Part shown: positions 49,258-56,892 of the stretch, one piece after another
Position numbering within the stretch: position 1 is the first letter of the stretch
Layout: each line of letters begins with the position of its first letter
Virus record (IMG/VR): IMGVR_UViG_3300035137_000073
Location: 1-64,000 of that record
Reading direction: 5' to 3' (one strand)
DNA length: 64,000 nt
From: a virus
The notes under the pieces: model-generated
What the model was told of the DNA's origin: nothing
The model's input: the letters and a program-made list of their open reading frames with translations, nothing else
Database searches by the model: none
Position numbers and translations under genes: made by a program

Positions 49258-49415
49258 ACCGTCTCCTCGTCCTCCTCTGCGCGCTGTTCAGTCTTGGGTG
49301 CGGCGATCCGGTAGGTCCGGGTCCGGTCGGTCGTTCGGAGGTACGGTTGCGGGCATGCGTTATTGACACGGTGGTAGCGGGTGACCGAATTTTCGTACTA
49401 AAGGAGTGTTACTGA
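49254..49415 (+). CDS. Small lipoprotein (53 aa)
   Basis: ATG 49254 overlaps the previous stop; the stop overlaps the next ATG (TGATG). MNRLLVLLCALFSLGC is a signal peptide with lipobox LGC; the mature form starts CGDPVGPGPVG. Size, lipidation and a Pro-rich start recall Rz1-type outer-membrane spanins, whose partner would be a TM-plus-coil protein (for example 44369-44881). A surface-exclusion lipoprotein is the alternative. Lipidation is strongly predicted; the role is not. Confidence 0.6.
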   Translation: MNRLLVLLCALFSLGCGDPVGPGPVGRSEVRLRACVIDTVVAGDRIFVLKECY

Positions 49416-49768
49416 TGGGTGACAGTGTTGAACTTGAACGGCTGCGGGCGCTGGCGAAAGCATGCAAGGCCGAGTGGGATGAGGATGTCGGGTGGGTGCT
49501 GCCGTTTTTTACTCAGCTAGGCGAGCATTTCGAGTGCGGCGATGAGGTTTTTGAGAATCCGAAGTTTCCGCTCGACGAGTGGATAGAACGGCGCAGGGCA
49601 ACGTCGGCCAAGCTCTCTCATTTGAAAAAAGCTGCGGGTAGTTTGGTGGACGCAGTCGATTCATTGATGAGCGGTTCACAGATCGACGTCGTTGGAGTCA
49701 TCGAGTTACCCCTTGAGGAAACAAGGACTGTGCTGGCGTTGATCCAATCGCCAAAACGAGTGACATAG
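49415..49768 (+). CDS. Hypothetical protein (117 aa)
   Basis: ATG 49415 overlaps the lipoprotein stop. Mixed alpha/beta (VELERLRALAKACKAEWDED; GSLVDAVDSLMSGSQIDVVG). No TM or motif. Confidence 0.55.
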   Translation: MGDSVELERLRALAKACKAEWDEDVGWVLPFFTQLGEHFECGDEVFENPKFPLDEWIERRRATSAKLSHLKKAAGSLVDAVDSLMSGSQIDVVGVIELPLEETRTVLALIQSPKRVT

Positions 49769-49778
49769 GAGTGTGACA

Positions 49779-50186
49779 ATGGCGCAATACTACAGGCAGA
49801 ATACGCGAGAAGCAGGCCAAAACCCAAGATTGGTCGTCGAAGCATGGCAGTACATGCCTGAAGGTGGCGGCAAGGATCCGGAGTGGGTCACGGCGGCGAA
49901 GAAGGCTGGCGTGTTCGATTCGCGGTTCGAGGGCGGTGAGGGGTTCAAGGGAGCCCTGACGGCACCTGACGAGGATGGCGTGGTATCGAAAGTACCCGTT
50001 GCGCCTCAGGACTGGGTTGTCGTTCGCAAGCTGGCAGGCAAAGAGCCTGTTGTCGACAGGATGTTTGTGTTCGCTCGATACGCCGATGGGACGCTGGCTG
50101 ATCGGTACGCGGTCGTCGGCGTCTTCAACCCGGCCCTGTTCGCGTCGAAGTTCGAGGCGGTGAAGGAGAAGACTGACGATGCCTAA
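49779..50186 (+). CDS. Phage conserved protein, KKP-x-EA-like (135 aa)
   Basis: ATG 49779 follows AGGAGTGTGAC. Residues LVVEAWQYMPEGGGKDPEWV, VAPQDWVVVRKLAGKEP and MFVFARYADGTLADRYA parallel the next gene's strand order (VEIEAFQLT, DWIIRGVAGELYPC, FAATYEAV), so the two may be distant paralogues. Function unknown. Overlaps the next start by 8 bases. Confidence 0.5.
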   Translation: MAQYYRQNTREAGQNPRLVVEAWQYMPEGGGKDPEWVTAAKKAGVFDSRFEGGEGFKGALTAPDEDGVVSKVPVAPQDWVVVRKLAGKEPVVDRMFVFARYADGTLADRYAVVGVFNPALFASKFEAVKEKTDDA

Positions 50187-50499
50187 GTACCGAAAGAAGC
50201 CGGTCGAGATCGAAGCGTTTCAGTTGACCGAGGAAACGCGGTGGGATAACCGAGACTGGCCGGAATGGCTGAACAAGGCATGGAACATGGGGCATGACGA
50301 GTACGGCGCTGTGTTTCCGGCTCCCCATAGGCGTCCGGCGAAGGGACACGAGAGTGCGACGGATCTGGTCATCAACACTCTTGAGGGGCAAATGTTGGTC
50401 AACCCAAGCGATTGGATCATTCGCGGGGTCGCCGGCGAGTTGTATCCGTGCCAAGACGCGATCTTTGCGGCGACGTATGAGGCGGTGTCGGCCGAATGA
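50179..50499 (+). CDS. KYRKKPVEIEAFQ-family phage protein (106 aa)
   Basis: The opening KYRKKPVEIEAFQLTEETRW and the later TLEGQMLVNPSDWIIRGVAG, ELYPCQDAIFAATYEAV define a very common tailed-phage family of unknown function. Full family length. ATGA overlap with the next gene. Confidence 0.75.
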   Translation: MPKYRKKPVEIEAFQLTEETRWDNRDWPEWLNKAWNMGHDEYGAVFPAPHRRPAKGHESATDLVINTLEGQMLVNPSDWIIRGVAGELYPCQDAIFAATYEAVSAE

Positions 50500-50708
50500 G
50501 CCGCCTCCGGGCTTGCAGGGAGTGTCTGAGGGTCTGTTGGGAAGATCGTATGCACGACAGGAAGTGCGGGCCTTGTGCAGGCGCGAAGGTCGAACATGTG
50601 GAACAGGAGTCGCCGTGGTGGCGACCGTTTGCGGTTTCGCTCGTGGTATCCGTTCTGGTCGCCATGGTTGTGATGTGGTTGCTCTTTTCAACTGGAGTGT
50701 TGCGATGA
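50496..50708 (+). CDS. Zinc-site membrane protein (70 aa)
   Basis: N-terminal Cys cluster (RACRECLRVCWEDRMHDRKC, then GPC) followed by one membrane span (FAVSLVVSVLVAMVVMWLLF). Cytosolic zinc knuckle plus TM anchor. Coupled on both sides. Function unknown. Confidence 0.55.
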   Translation: MSRLRACRECLRVCWEDRMHDRKCGPCAGAKVEHVEQESPWWRPFAVSLVVSVLVAMVVMWLLFSTGVLR

Positions 50709-51106
50709 ACCGTCGTTCGTTCGTTTCCCGTCTCGTCGTTGCGATCCTGGCGTTGGTCGGGATCAGAGGTAGTGGGCCCAAACCTGTACGGATCGCTGAG
50801 ATCAGTGAAACCTACAGGACCATTGTGTATGATTTGGGCGCCCAGGGGTTGAATTTCTGCACGCTAAGCGTCGGCGATGGCTGGCCGATGACCCCGGAGA
50901 CCCTGCAAGTATCTCTCGACGAATCATATGGGCCAGGTAGGTGGCGAGTGCTGCCTTTCTTCGTCGACACAACAGACATTCATACGGCGACATGGCAACA
51001 ATGGAAGCCTGTGCGCGGTGCGCCCGAGACGATTGACCACCCTGAAGTTCAAAAGCATTGGCGCCGACTCGCCAACCACCTCGTCAACCACGATATCACA
51101 GCATGA
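50705..51106 (+). CDS. Protein with Tat-like leader (133 aa)
   Basis: ATG 50705 overlaps the previous stop. The leader MNRRSFVSRLVVAILALVGI has N-R-R-S-F and a hydrophobic core, close to a Tat signal. The mature part is aromatic and alpha/beta (GDGWPMTPETLQVSLDESYG; PEVQKHWRRLANHLV). Upstream in-frame codons exist but lie inside other genes. No family recognised. Confidence 0.55.
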   Translation: MNRRSFVSRLVVAILALVGIRGSGPKPVRIAEISETYRTIVYDLGAQGLNFCTLSVGDGWPMTPETLQVSLDESYGPGRWRVLPFFVDTTDIHTATWQQWKPVRGAPETIDHPEVQKHWRRLANHLVNHDITA

Positions 51107-51327
51107 CCATCACACCGATGGTTGTGTTTCTGTGTGTCGGGTACGGGCCGCTGAACCCGGAGTACGCGGAAAACCCCACCGGTGCATTGGCTATTGGTGT
51201 GAGGTGTTTGCGCCGTTTCCTGGTTGCGCAAGCGCATGGTTCGGTATCTGTAGCGCTGTCGGCGGAAACTCAAAGAAGTCACGATAGCATGGTCATCGAG
51301 ATCCACCGAAGGGCGGCGCGAAACTAA
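51103..51327 (+). CDS. Hypothetical protein (74 aa)
   Basis: ATG overlaps the previous stop. Beta-rich sequence (TPMVVFLCVGYGPLNPEYAE; SVSVALSAETQRSHD). The stop overlaps the start of a 34-codon frame (TAATG). Confidence 0.5.
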   Translation: MTITPMVVFLCVGYGPLNPEYAENPTGALAIGVRCLRRFLVAQAHGSVSVALSAETQRSHDSMVIEIHRRAARN

Positions 51328-51431
51328 TGCAGTTCCCCCCGCAGTCCCACACGCTCATTGAGCGCTCAGCCTCCGCTACGTCCGACGTATGGTGGGGAAT
51401 CGTCGGACTCCTTCCTTCGCTGGGGCAGTAA
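51327..51431 (+). CDS. Possible miniprotein (34 aa)
   Basis: ATG 51327 overlaps the previous stop and its TAA overlaps the next ATG (TAATG at both ends). The end SDVWWGIVGLLPSLGQ is hydrophobic. Double coupling and gap-filling position are the evidence; the protein is too short for family assignment. Confidence 0.4.
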   Translation: MQFPPQSHTLIERSASATSDVWWGIVGLLPSLGQ

Positions 51432-51697
51432 TGAGATCTCGCAAGAAGAGATATAGATGTTCAATAATACCTGGATTCTGGCGTCCATTCTGGCGATTTC
51501 TGCCCTTCTCTACACGTCTCAAGATTGAGAAGTACTACATAGACCGACTCGGCGAGTGGACGCAGATTTTCACCTCTTCCAACGCCAATCCCTGGTTGCC
51601 CCTGATGTGTGGTTGTCGCGACAGGTGGGGCTGGTGCGCTGGCCCGAAAGCCAAACCACCGCCACCGTGCCCCGGATGTGGGAGAGCGTTACGATGA
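51431..51697 (+). CDS. Basic protein with Cys sites (88 aa)
   Basis: ATG 51431 overlaps the preceding stop. Basic, aromatic N-terminus (RSRKKRYRCSIIPGFWRPFW). The C-terminus has CGCRDRWGWCAG and PPCPGCGRALR, likely zinc-binding. The next gene starts inside its end. Confidence 0.5.
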   Translation: MRSRKKRYRCSIIPGFWRPFWRFLPFSTRLKIEKYYIDRLGEWTQIFTSSNANPWLPLMCGCRDRWGWCAGPKAKPPPPCPGCGRALR

Positions 51698-51978
51698 ACC
51701 GTCGCTCGTTTCTGAAGTGGTCAACGGCGACAGCGGCGGCTCTGTGGTTGCCTTCAAGCGTGCGACCTCCGAAAGAGTGGGAGGTTGTTTATACCAACCC
51801 CTACGAAGCCTTGGCCGAGCGTATTTTCGCCCAGCTGTGGGAAACGTGGAAGGCGCTCGAGTCAGGTTGCGCGATTCACGGTACCGAGTCGGGGGTTGTC
51901 AGTCGTAAGGTGCCGAACGAGGCGCTTGCTGTTTCCATAGAGCGCACCCTCCAAGTTTCCGTGCCGGTGGTAGGATGA
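51694..51978 (+). CDS. Protein with canonical Tat leader (94 aa)
   Basis: The leader MNRRSFLKWSTATAAALWLP contains RRSFLK, an almost perfect Tat motif (S/T-R-R-x-F-L-K), followed by a moderate hydrophobic core. The mature ~70 residues are helical (PYEALAERIFAQLWETWKAL) and beta (LAVSIERTLQVSVPVV). Its stop overlaps the large-terminase start (ATGA). Export would need host Tat. Confidence 0.6.
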   Translation: MNRRSFLKWSTATAAALWLPSSVRPPKEWEVVYTNPYEALAERIFAQLWETWKALESGCAIHGTESGVVSRKVPNEALAVSIERTLQVSVPVVG

Positions 51979-53747
51979 CTGCGCGCGGCGGGTGGACGAA
52001 GGCGGCGATCGAGCAGGAACGGGAGCGAGCCCGGGCTGCGAAGGCGAAAGCGCAGTATGAAGGAATATGGGTCAGCTCGACTCAGGCTCATGTCGAGTAC
52101 CAAACGCGGCCTCTTGATTGGATAGAAGAAAAGCTGGGTGTCCCGCGACATACGCTCGTGTGGTCGCTCAACGAGGGCTACGAAGGCCACAAGTGGGACG
52201 GTGACGAAGATCCCCTACTGAAGATTCTTGAGGCCATCGCCGACTGGAAAGACGTTGGGGTCGAATCCGCGACGGGGCCGGGCAAGACGTTTCTTTCGGC
52301 CTGTATTACGCTGTGGTTCCTAGCGTGCTTCCCGGACTCTCTTGTCCCTACGGTCGCTCCTAAGGCGAGTCAGTTGCTCGGCCAGATCTGGAAGGAAATC
52401 GGGAAGCTGTGGCCGAAGTTCAAGATCCACTTCCCGCAAGCGGAGTTACTGACTGGCGTTCTCCGCATGAAGCCGGCGGTTGAGGAAAAAGAGGTTTGGG
52501 CGGCTTGGGCGTTTGTCTGCGGCGTCGGGGCGAACGAGGAGTCGGCGACGAAGGCGCAGGGTATCCACGGTGAGCATGTGCTGTTCATCACTGAGGAAAC
52601 GCCCGGCATCAACTCGGCGATCATGGTGGCGATCAGCGAGACTCGGACGGACGACCACAACCTCCATCTTGCCCTTGGGAACCCGGACCATCAGCAAGAT
52701 GAGCTCCACAAGTTCTGCACTGACGAGGATGTCGTTCACATCCGGATCAGCGCATTCGATCATCCGAACATCGTTACGGGCAGACGCATCGTACCTGGTG
52801 CGATTGGCCTGAATCGGCTCAACAAGCGAATTCGGAAGCTTGGTAAGGGTAGCAGGCTCTACGAGTCGCGTATCCGCGGTATATCGCCTAAAGAAGCTGA
52901 GGACGCGCTTATCAAATGGGCGTGGTGCGTCGCGGCGGCAAATCGCTACGGTGACGATCGGTTCCGGCAGGGCGACCTCGCGCTAGGCGTCGATGTCGCC
53001 GACACGCCTTCGGGGGACAACGCCTCGATCGCTCGAGGTCAGGGTGCATGCCTCACCGAAGTCGAAAGCTTCAAGGTCAAGGAGGATGCTGGCGAGATAG
53101 GGCCGCGAGTCTACAAGGAAGCAACCGATCGCGAGAATCCGATCGAGCCCAAGCGCATCGGAGTCGATAGCGTCGGAGTCGGTGCTTCGGTGGTGAACGA
53201 CCTCCGGAAGTTGGGGATGAGGATCAAGAAGGTGTCGGGGAATGCCAAGGCAATCCCCGAAATGGACGTGGAGTCGCGCTGGAGTGCCACCGACGTGCGT
53301 GAGGATGGAACTATAAAAGCTGCCGGCCCTAAGGTTGTTGAGACGGAGGAGTACGACAATCTGCGGAGTCAGGTGTGGTGGCGGATGCGCGAGGACCTGC
53401 GTCTTGGCCGGATCGCATTGCCGAACGACGAGATGCTGTTCCAAGACCTCACGACCCCGACATACGAGACGCGGAACGGCGCCATCTGCGTGGAATCCAA
53501 GCGAGAGATCAGGAAACGGCTAGGTCGGAGCCCTGATAAGGGGGATGCGGCCTGCTACTGGAATTGGGTGCGGGACCGGCGACCGATGAGGCGCGAAGCG
53601 TCTGAAGAAGAGATGAAAGCTGCGGGCATCGTTGTCCCAGGCCCCAACCGTGATATCGGCCTGGAGAAGATGTTCAAGCGCATGAAGAGAGAGCAGGCCA
53701 TCAAAGAACGGCAAATGGCTCGGATGTTCAGACCAAGGAGAAGATGA
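51975..53747 (+). CDS. terL: Terminase large subunit
   Basis: 590 aa. ATPase: Walker A-like SATGPGKTF (98-106), Walker B VLFITEE (202-208), and a coupling-type region at ALGNPDHQQDELHKF. Nuclease: GVDVADTPSGDN (about 337-348, first catalytic Asp) and KRIGVDSVGVGASVVNDL (second acidic site). Ends basic. It drives DNA into the prohead and cuts concatemers. It follows overlapping small genes and precedes portal and capsid genes, as expected. The small subunit-like gene lies far upstream. Confidence 0.85.
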   Translation: MTARGGWTKAAIEQERERARAAKAKAQYEGIWVSSTQAHVEYQTRPLDWIEEKLGVPRHTLVWSLNEGYEGHKWDGDEDPLLKILEAIADWKDVGVESATGPGKTFLSACITLWFLACFPDSLVPTVAPKASQLLGQIWKEIGKLWPKFKIHFPQAELLTGVLRMKPAVEEKEVWAAWAFVCGVGANEESATKAQGIHGEHVLFITEETPGINSAIMVAISETRTDDHNLHLALGNPDHQQDELHKFCTDEDVVHIRISAFDHPNIVTGRRIVPGAIGLNRLNKRIRKLGKGSRLYESRIRGISPKEAEDALIKWAWCVAAANRYGDDRFRQGDLALGVDVADTPSGDNASIARGQGACLTEVESFKVKEDAGEIGPRVYKEATDRENPIEPKRIGVDSVGVGASVVNDLRKLGMRIKKVSGNAKAIPEMDVESRWSATDVREDGTIKAAGPKVVETEEYDNLRSQVWWRMREDLRLGRIALPNDEMLFQDLTTPTYETRNGAICVESKREIRKRLGRSPDKGDAACYWNWVRDRRPMRREASEEEMKAAGIVVPGPNRDIGLEKMFKRMKREQAIKERQMARMFRPRRR

Positions 53748-53750
53748 GAT

Positions 53751-54018
53751 ATGGCGACGAAAAAGAAGAGCGTGAAGAAAGCGGCGAAGAAGAAGGCTCC
53801 GGCGAAGCGGAAGAAGACGGCAGCGAAGAAGCTGACCCCCCCGCGAGGAGCGGCGGTTCTGGGTCGCGACCGGAGCTCGGCTGGCGATCGGGAATTTGAT
53901 GGCGGTCGGCGCTATTCATCCCGACAAAGCCAAACTGGTGCAGAACTGGATGGAGGACAAGCGTTTCGTTGGCCTCAAGATCGGCGATCTCATGATCTTC
54001 CCGCCCGAGTTGCCGTGA
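53751..54018 (+). CDS. Frameshifted basic protein after the terminase
   Basis: Starts MATKKKSVKKAAKKKAPAKR, a Lys/Ala tail like histone H1-type linkers. At the C7 run (53836-53842) the sensible protein moves into the +1 frame: REERRFWVATGARLAIGNLM, then HPDKAKLVQNWMEDKRFVGL and IGDLMIFPPELP, stopping at 54016-54018. Without the shift, frame 0 reads ~58 low-quality residues into the next gene. With one base fewer in the C run, or a +1 ribosomal slip, the product is 88 aa and ends in a normal TGATG overlap. It may bind DNA during packaging. Confidence 0.6.
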
Positions 54019-54296
54019 TGTTCTGGGGTCGCCAGAAGGATCCTCTCATCGAAGAATTTCACGATGAGGGGATGCTGCTGTTGCGCGAGCAAAGGCATGC
54101 TCGCGGTGAAATGGTGGGACTGAACATGGGAGGGGTTCGTATCGACCGCCCATCCGAGAACGCGTCGGTTGAGCAGAAGGCGGATTTCGGGCACATGACA
54201 TGGCTGTTCATACAGCACGTGGCCGGGAAAATGACGTGGGACGATTGCCACGACGACATCATGGCCTACAGAGAGCGATGGGAACATACGAAATGA
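54018..54296 (+). CDS. Hypothetical protein (92 aa)
   Basis: ATG 54018 overlaps the stop of the shifted frame. It lies in the same frame as the upstream Lys-rich start, so a plain frame call would wrongly fuse both. Sequence MFWGRQKDPLIEEFHDEGML and HMTWLFIQHVAGKMTWDDCH. Helical; no family recognised. ATGA overlap with the next gene. Confidence 0.65.
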   Translation: MFWGRQKDPLIEEFHDEGMLLLREQRHARGEMVGLNMGGVRIDRPSENASVEQKADFGHMTWLFIQHVAGKMTWDDCHDDIMAYRERWEHTK

Positions 54297-54631
54297 CTCG
54301 TTGGCAGAGGTTCTACAAAGCGATCGGTGGATTGGGGCCTGATGATCCTCACGAATCATCGAGGCAGGCACTTCGGCTGTCGACGCCTGTCCTGCGTGAA
54401 TTCCACGGACCAACGGAGATCGCACGATTCTTGATGTGGTTGGGTTTCTTGGCATACGATCCGGGCATTCCCGACTATCGAGCGGGGTTTTTCTACTGCA
54501 TGAAATGGCAGTGGAGATTTTGGAAGGGTCCGTACCACGATTACATAGTCGCCGGGGCACCTATAGGAAGTCTTGATAGGAGCAAAGCAAAGTGGTTGCG
54601 GGTCCCAGCGCCCTGGACAGATCGCTATTGA
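54293..54631 (+). CDS. Hypothetical protein (112 aa)
   Basis: ATGA overlap with the previous gene. Aromatic and basic (LREFHGPTEIARFLMWLGFL; FFYCMKWQWRFWKGPYHDY). No clear TM. It lies between packaging genes and a sulfotransferase. No family recognised. Confidence 0.55.
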   Translation: MTRWQRFYKAIGGLGPDDPHESSRQALRLSTPVLREFHGPTEIARFLMWLGFLAYDPGIPDYRAGFFYCMKWQWRFWKGPYHDYIVAGAPIGSLDRSKAKWLRVPAPWTDRY

Positions 54632-55191
54632 TGGGACACAAGGCCGTCGTAAATCCGCCACAGCCCAAGCTGAACTTCCATGTCGATGAGAAGAACGGTT
54701 TGCTTTGGATCATTCACCGAAAGGTGGCGGGCAGTTCGATCCGGAAAGCCCTGGGGATTCGTCGGATGATTCGGGCCGAGGAAGCGATACCGTACAACCT
54801 AACGCTCCGGACCATCACGGTCGTTCGGCATCCGTGGGACAGGCTCACGTCGGGTATGTTCAATCCCTACTACGTGTCCCCAGAGCATTTCGCGCACCGG
54901 ATTCACGAGGAGATTCTGAATCGCGAAGGGCCGCATGCTGTCGACTGGCACCTGTGGCCGCAATCGTATGTGACAAAAGGGTTTAGGATCGACGACGTGG
55001 TGTTGTTCGAGCACCTACAGGAACGATGGGACGGGTTGCGTGAGGAGTACGACCTACCTGCCCTAGAGCATGTCAATCGCGGGAATGGCCACGATTGGCG
55101 ATGTCCGGGCGGGACGCCGTTCGACTGGACGCCGTTTTTGCCGTGGTACGAGAAGGACTTTGAGTATTTCCCCGATTGGGAGAGAGCATGA
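54631..55191 (+). CDS. Sulfotransferase (sulfotransfer_2-like)
   Basis: 186 aa from ATG 54631 (TGATG overlap). The PAPS 5'-phosphosulfate loop is HRKVAGSSIRKAL (29-41) and the 3'-phosphate motif is VVRHPWDRLTSGMFNPYY (64-81). These match Golgi-type/NodH-like sulfotransferases. It would move sulfate from PAPS to a glycan, lipid or protein. Phage sulfotransferases are uncommon; possible targets are host surface glycans or virion glycans made with the glycosyltransferase at 3851. Target is inference. Confidence 0.8.
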   Translation: MGHKAVVNPPQPKLNFHVDEKNGLLWIIHRKVAGSSIRKALGIRRMIRAEEAIPYNLTLRTITVVRHPWDRLTSGMFNPYYVSPEHFAHRIHEEILNREGPHAVDWHLWPQSYVTKGFRIDDVVLFEHLQERWDGLREEYDLPALEHVNRGNGHDWRCPGGTPFDWTPFLPWYEKDFEYFPDWERA

Positions 55192-55538
55192 GCAACGTCG
55201 ATCCTGCTGATTTCGAGATGTTGAGGCCAGCCGTTACTGGTGATGGATTGATTGAGATTTCGGGTGACGCCGTGCGTATCTTAGCTGAAATGGCAAAAAA
55301 CACATCTGACTACTTCGAGAAGTGCGCCACCCGCGACATGACCCCTGATGTTGCAAAAGCTATACGTATTTGGCGCGTGCAGTCTGGGTACACATGGAGA
55401 GCGGTGGCTCGATCGGCGCATGACGAATTCAATTTTACCTGGATCGAGCCGCCGTACAACCAGTTGGCCGGCGTGGCATTGTGTGAAGTTGCGGCCGCCC
55501 TCTTTAACGAAGACGGTCAACAAGGACCGTGGAATTGA
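55188..55538 (+). CDS. Hypothetical protein (116 aa)
   Basis: ATGA overlap with the sulfotransferase. The helical C-terminal half (AIRIWRVQSGYTWRAVARSA; NQLAGVALCEVAAALF) resembles an HTH-like helical bundle. No family recognised; may be a small packaging or regulatory factor. Confidence 0.5.
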   Translation: MSNVDPADFEMLRPAVTGDGLIEISGDAVRILAEMAKNTSDYFEKCATRDMTPDVAKAIRIWRVQSGYTWRAVARSAHDEFNFTWIEPPYNQLAGVALCEVAAALFNEDGQQGPWN

Positions 55539-55577
55539 TCAAATGAATCCTCCGCAGACGAAGGAACGGGGCGCAGC

Positions 55578-55904
55578 ATGAATCTTCGTTGGCCGTGGGT
55601 GTCGCGCCTAGCCTACGAAACGGTTGCAGACGAACGTGACCGGCTCCGGGAGAAAAACGACGAACTGATGGCGCATATCGTTCGGATGGACCGTCTTGAG
55701 CATGGCGTCGGAGAAGTTCCTCGAGGGCCGAAGAAGCCGCGAGAACCGATGCCACGGCGCCTGATGCGGCATCTCAAGTCATTCGATAATTCGGCGATGG
55801 CACACGAACTCATTGAGCAGTGCGTTGGTCGTCACAGGACCGGTGAGTCTTGGGAAAGCATCGAATCCGACATGTTACCGAAGGAGTCAGGCGATGGGCC
55901 ATAA
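55578..55904 (+). CDS. Hypothetical protein with coil (108 aa)
   Basis: ATG 55578. Sequence: hydrophobic N-terminus (NLRWPWVSRLAYETVA), a coil (ERDRLREKNDELMAHIVRMD), a Pro-rich linker (PRGPKKPREPMPRR), then a helix (LMRHLKSFDNSAMAHELI). No family recognised. Confidence 0.5.
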   Translation: MNLRWPWVSRLAYETVADERDRLREKNDELMAHIVRMDRLEHGVGEVPRGPKKPREPMPRRLMRHLKSFDNSAMAHELIEQCVGRHRTGESWESIESDMLPKESGDGP

Positions 55905-56157
55905 AAGCAGAGGTAGGCAGCCGCAGCGTGATGTGAAGGCAGCGCAGTCTGTCATGCAGCGCGATCAGGCGAATCAGGTTTTTGACAGGCTAAAGCAGGA
56001 CGTGTTGGCTGAAGTCGGCGAGCGGATGGCGTTGGTGTTCAGGAGATACCATAGAAAACATATCGAGCCGGTTCTGGCGCGTTTGGAGCGGATTGAGGAG
56101 CATTTGGGCCTGGAACCGATGCCAGGGCCCGAAGAGCCGGAGAGCGAAGAAGGGTGA
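55894..56157 (+). CDS. Basic/coiled small protein (87 aa)
   Basis: ATG 55894 after AAGGAGTCAGGC. Basic N-terminus (GHKSRGRQPQRDVKAAQSVM), then helical coil (LVFRRYHRKHIEPVLARLER) and an acidic tail. Ends GTGA with the next gene. Confidence 0.5.
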   Translation: MGHKSRGRQPQRDVKAAQSVMQRDQANQVFDRLKQDVLAEVGERMALVFRRYHRKHIEPVLARLERIEEHLGLEPMPGPEEPESEEG

Positions 56158-56321
56158 ATGACTTCCTGAAGGGCCTGAAAAGCACCGCCATTTGGGCAAT
56201 TCACATGATTGCTCGGATCCTTGCCGAGGGATTCACCGGCAAGATCGAGATCGACTGTAGCCAGGGTGGAGTGACGGGAGTGCGGAGGACCGAAACGATG
56301 CGGCCTCCGAAAAAGAACTAG
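56154..56321 (+). CDS. Small amphipathic protein (55 aa)
   Basis: GTG 56154 overlaps the previous stop. Helix LKGLKSTAIWAIHMIARILA is amphipathic, followed by a beta segment (GKIEIDCSQGGVTGV) and a basic end. Coupling and codon pattern support the gene; role unknown. Confidence 0.5.
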   Translation: MNDFLKGLKSTAIWAIHMIARILAEGFTGKIEIDCSQGGVTGVRRTETMRPPKKN

Positions 56322-56336
56322 ATATGGAGAATTGAA

Positions 56337-56558
56337 ATGAGCTCGGAATGGAAATCAGACCAGAACCCGCCGCCAAGGCTGAAGTACCTGAACCGTGACA
56401 ACTCGAACGGATTCGTCGAGTGGCTGTATCTGTGGACCGCAGACATGGCGGAATGGGGCAAACGCGTCCGCAAGGACATCTTGAGGATCGAGGAAAAACT
56501 CGGCATCGAAAAAGGCGACCCCGGCGACCCGCCAGGTGGACCGCCGAACGGAGACTGA
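56337..56558 (+). CDS. Small protein (73 aa)
   Basis: Preceded by AGATATGGAGAATTG. Polar/aromatic (NGFVEWLYLWTADMAEWGKR), short coil (KDILRIEEKLGIEKG), and a Gly/Pro-rich end (DPGDPPGGPPNGD). No family recognised. Confidence 0.5.
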   Translation: MSSEWKSDQNPPPRLKYLNRDNSNGFVEWLYLWTADMAEWGKRVRKDILRIEEKLGIEKGDPGDPPGGPPNGD

Positions 56559-56562
56559 GAGT

Positions 56563-56772
56563 ATGGCCAATGATTGGGACGATCCGGCAACGCATAAGAA
56601 TTTGCTCTTTGTTGTATGTATGCTTTGTCTGGTGATTGTATTCCGTAGTTGCGTGTCGAGTCATCGTGACAATCGCGACCGCCGTGAGCGCGATGAGCAG
56701 GTCGAGCAGTTACAATACGACGTCGAGCGGCTGAAAGCTCGAACAGGAGTTCCGGTAGACAACGGGCGTTGA
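56563..56772 (+). CDS. Single-span membrane coil protein (69 aa)
   Basis: ATG 56563, 4 bases after the previous stop. One span (NLLFVVCMLCLVIVF, 13-27) and a charged coil (RRERDEQVEQLQYDVERLKA). Small spanin-like topology, but it may be a head-assembly membrane factor. Last gene before a terminator. Confidence 0.55.
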   Translation: MANDWDDPATHKNLLFVVCMLCLVIVFRSCVSSHRDNRDRRERDEQVEQLQYDVERLKARTGVPVDNGR

Positions 56773-56892
56773 CCACACGAGTGAGCCAGGACACTTGACG
56801 AAACTGCCATTTTGACCGTAACTTGATGTCGTAACGGCAGTACAACAGCTACCGGACGGACACGATCCCGCTCAGATGCGGGGCAATCATGG

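Noticed and set aside
56798-56840. Promoter around TTGACG/TTGACC before the portal gene
   Set aside because: No acceptable -10 hexamer at the right spacing, and a terminator lies just downstream.
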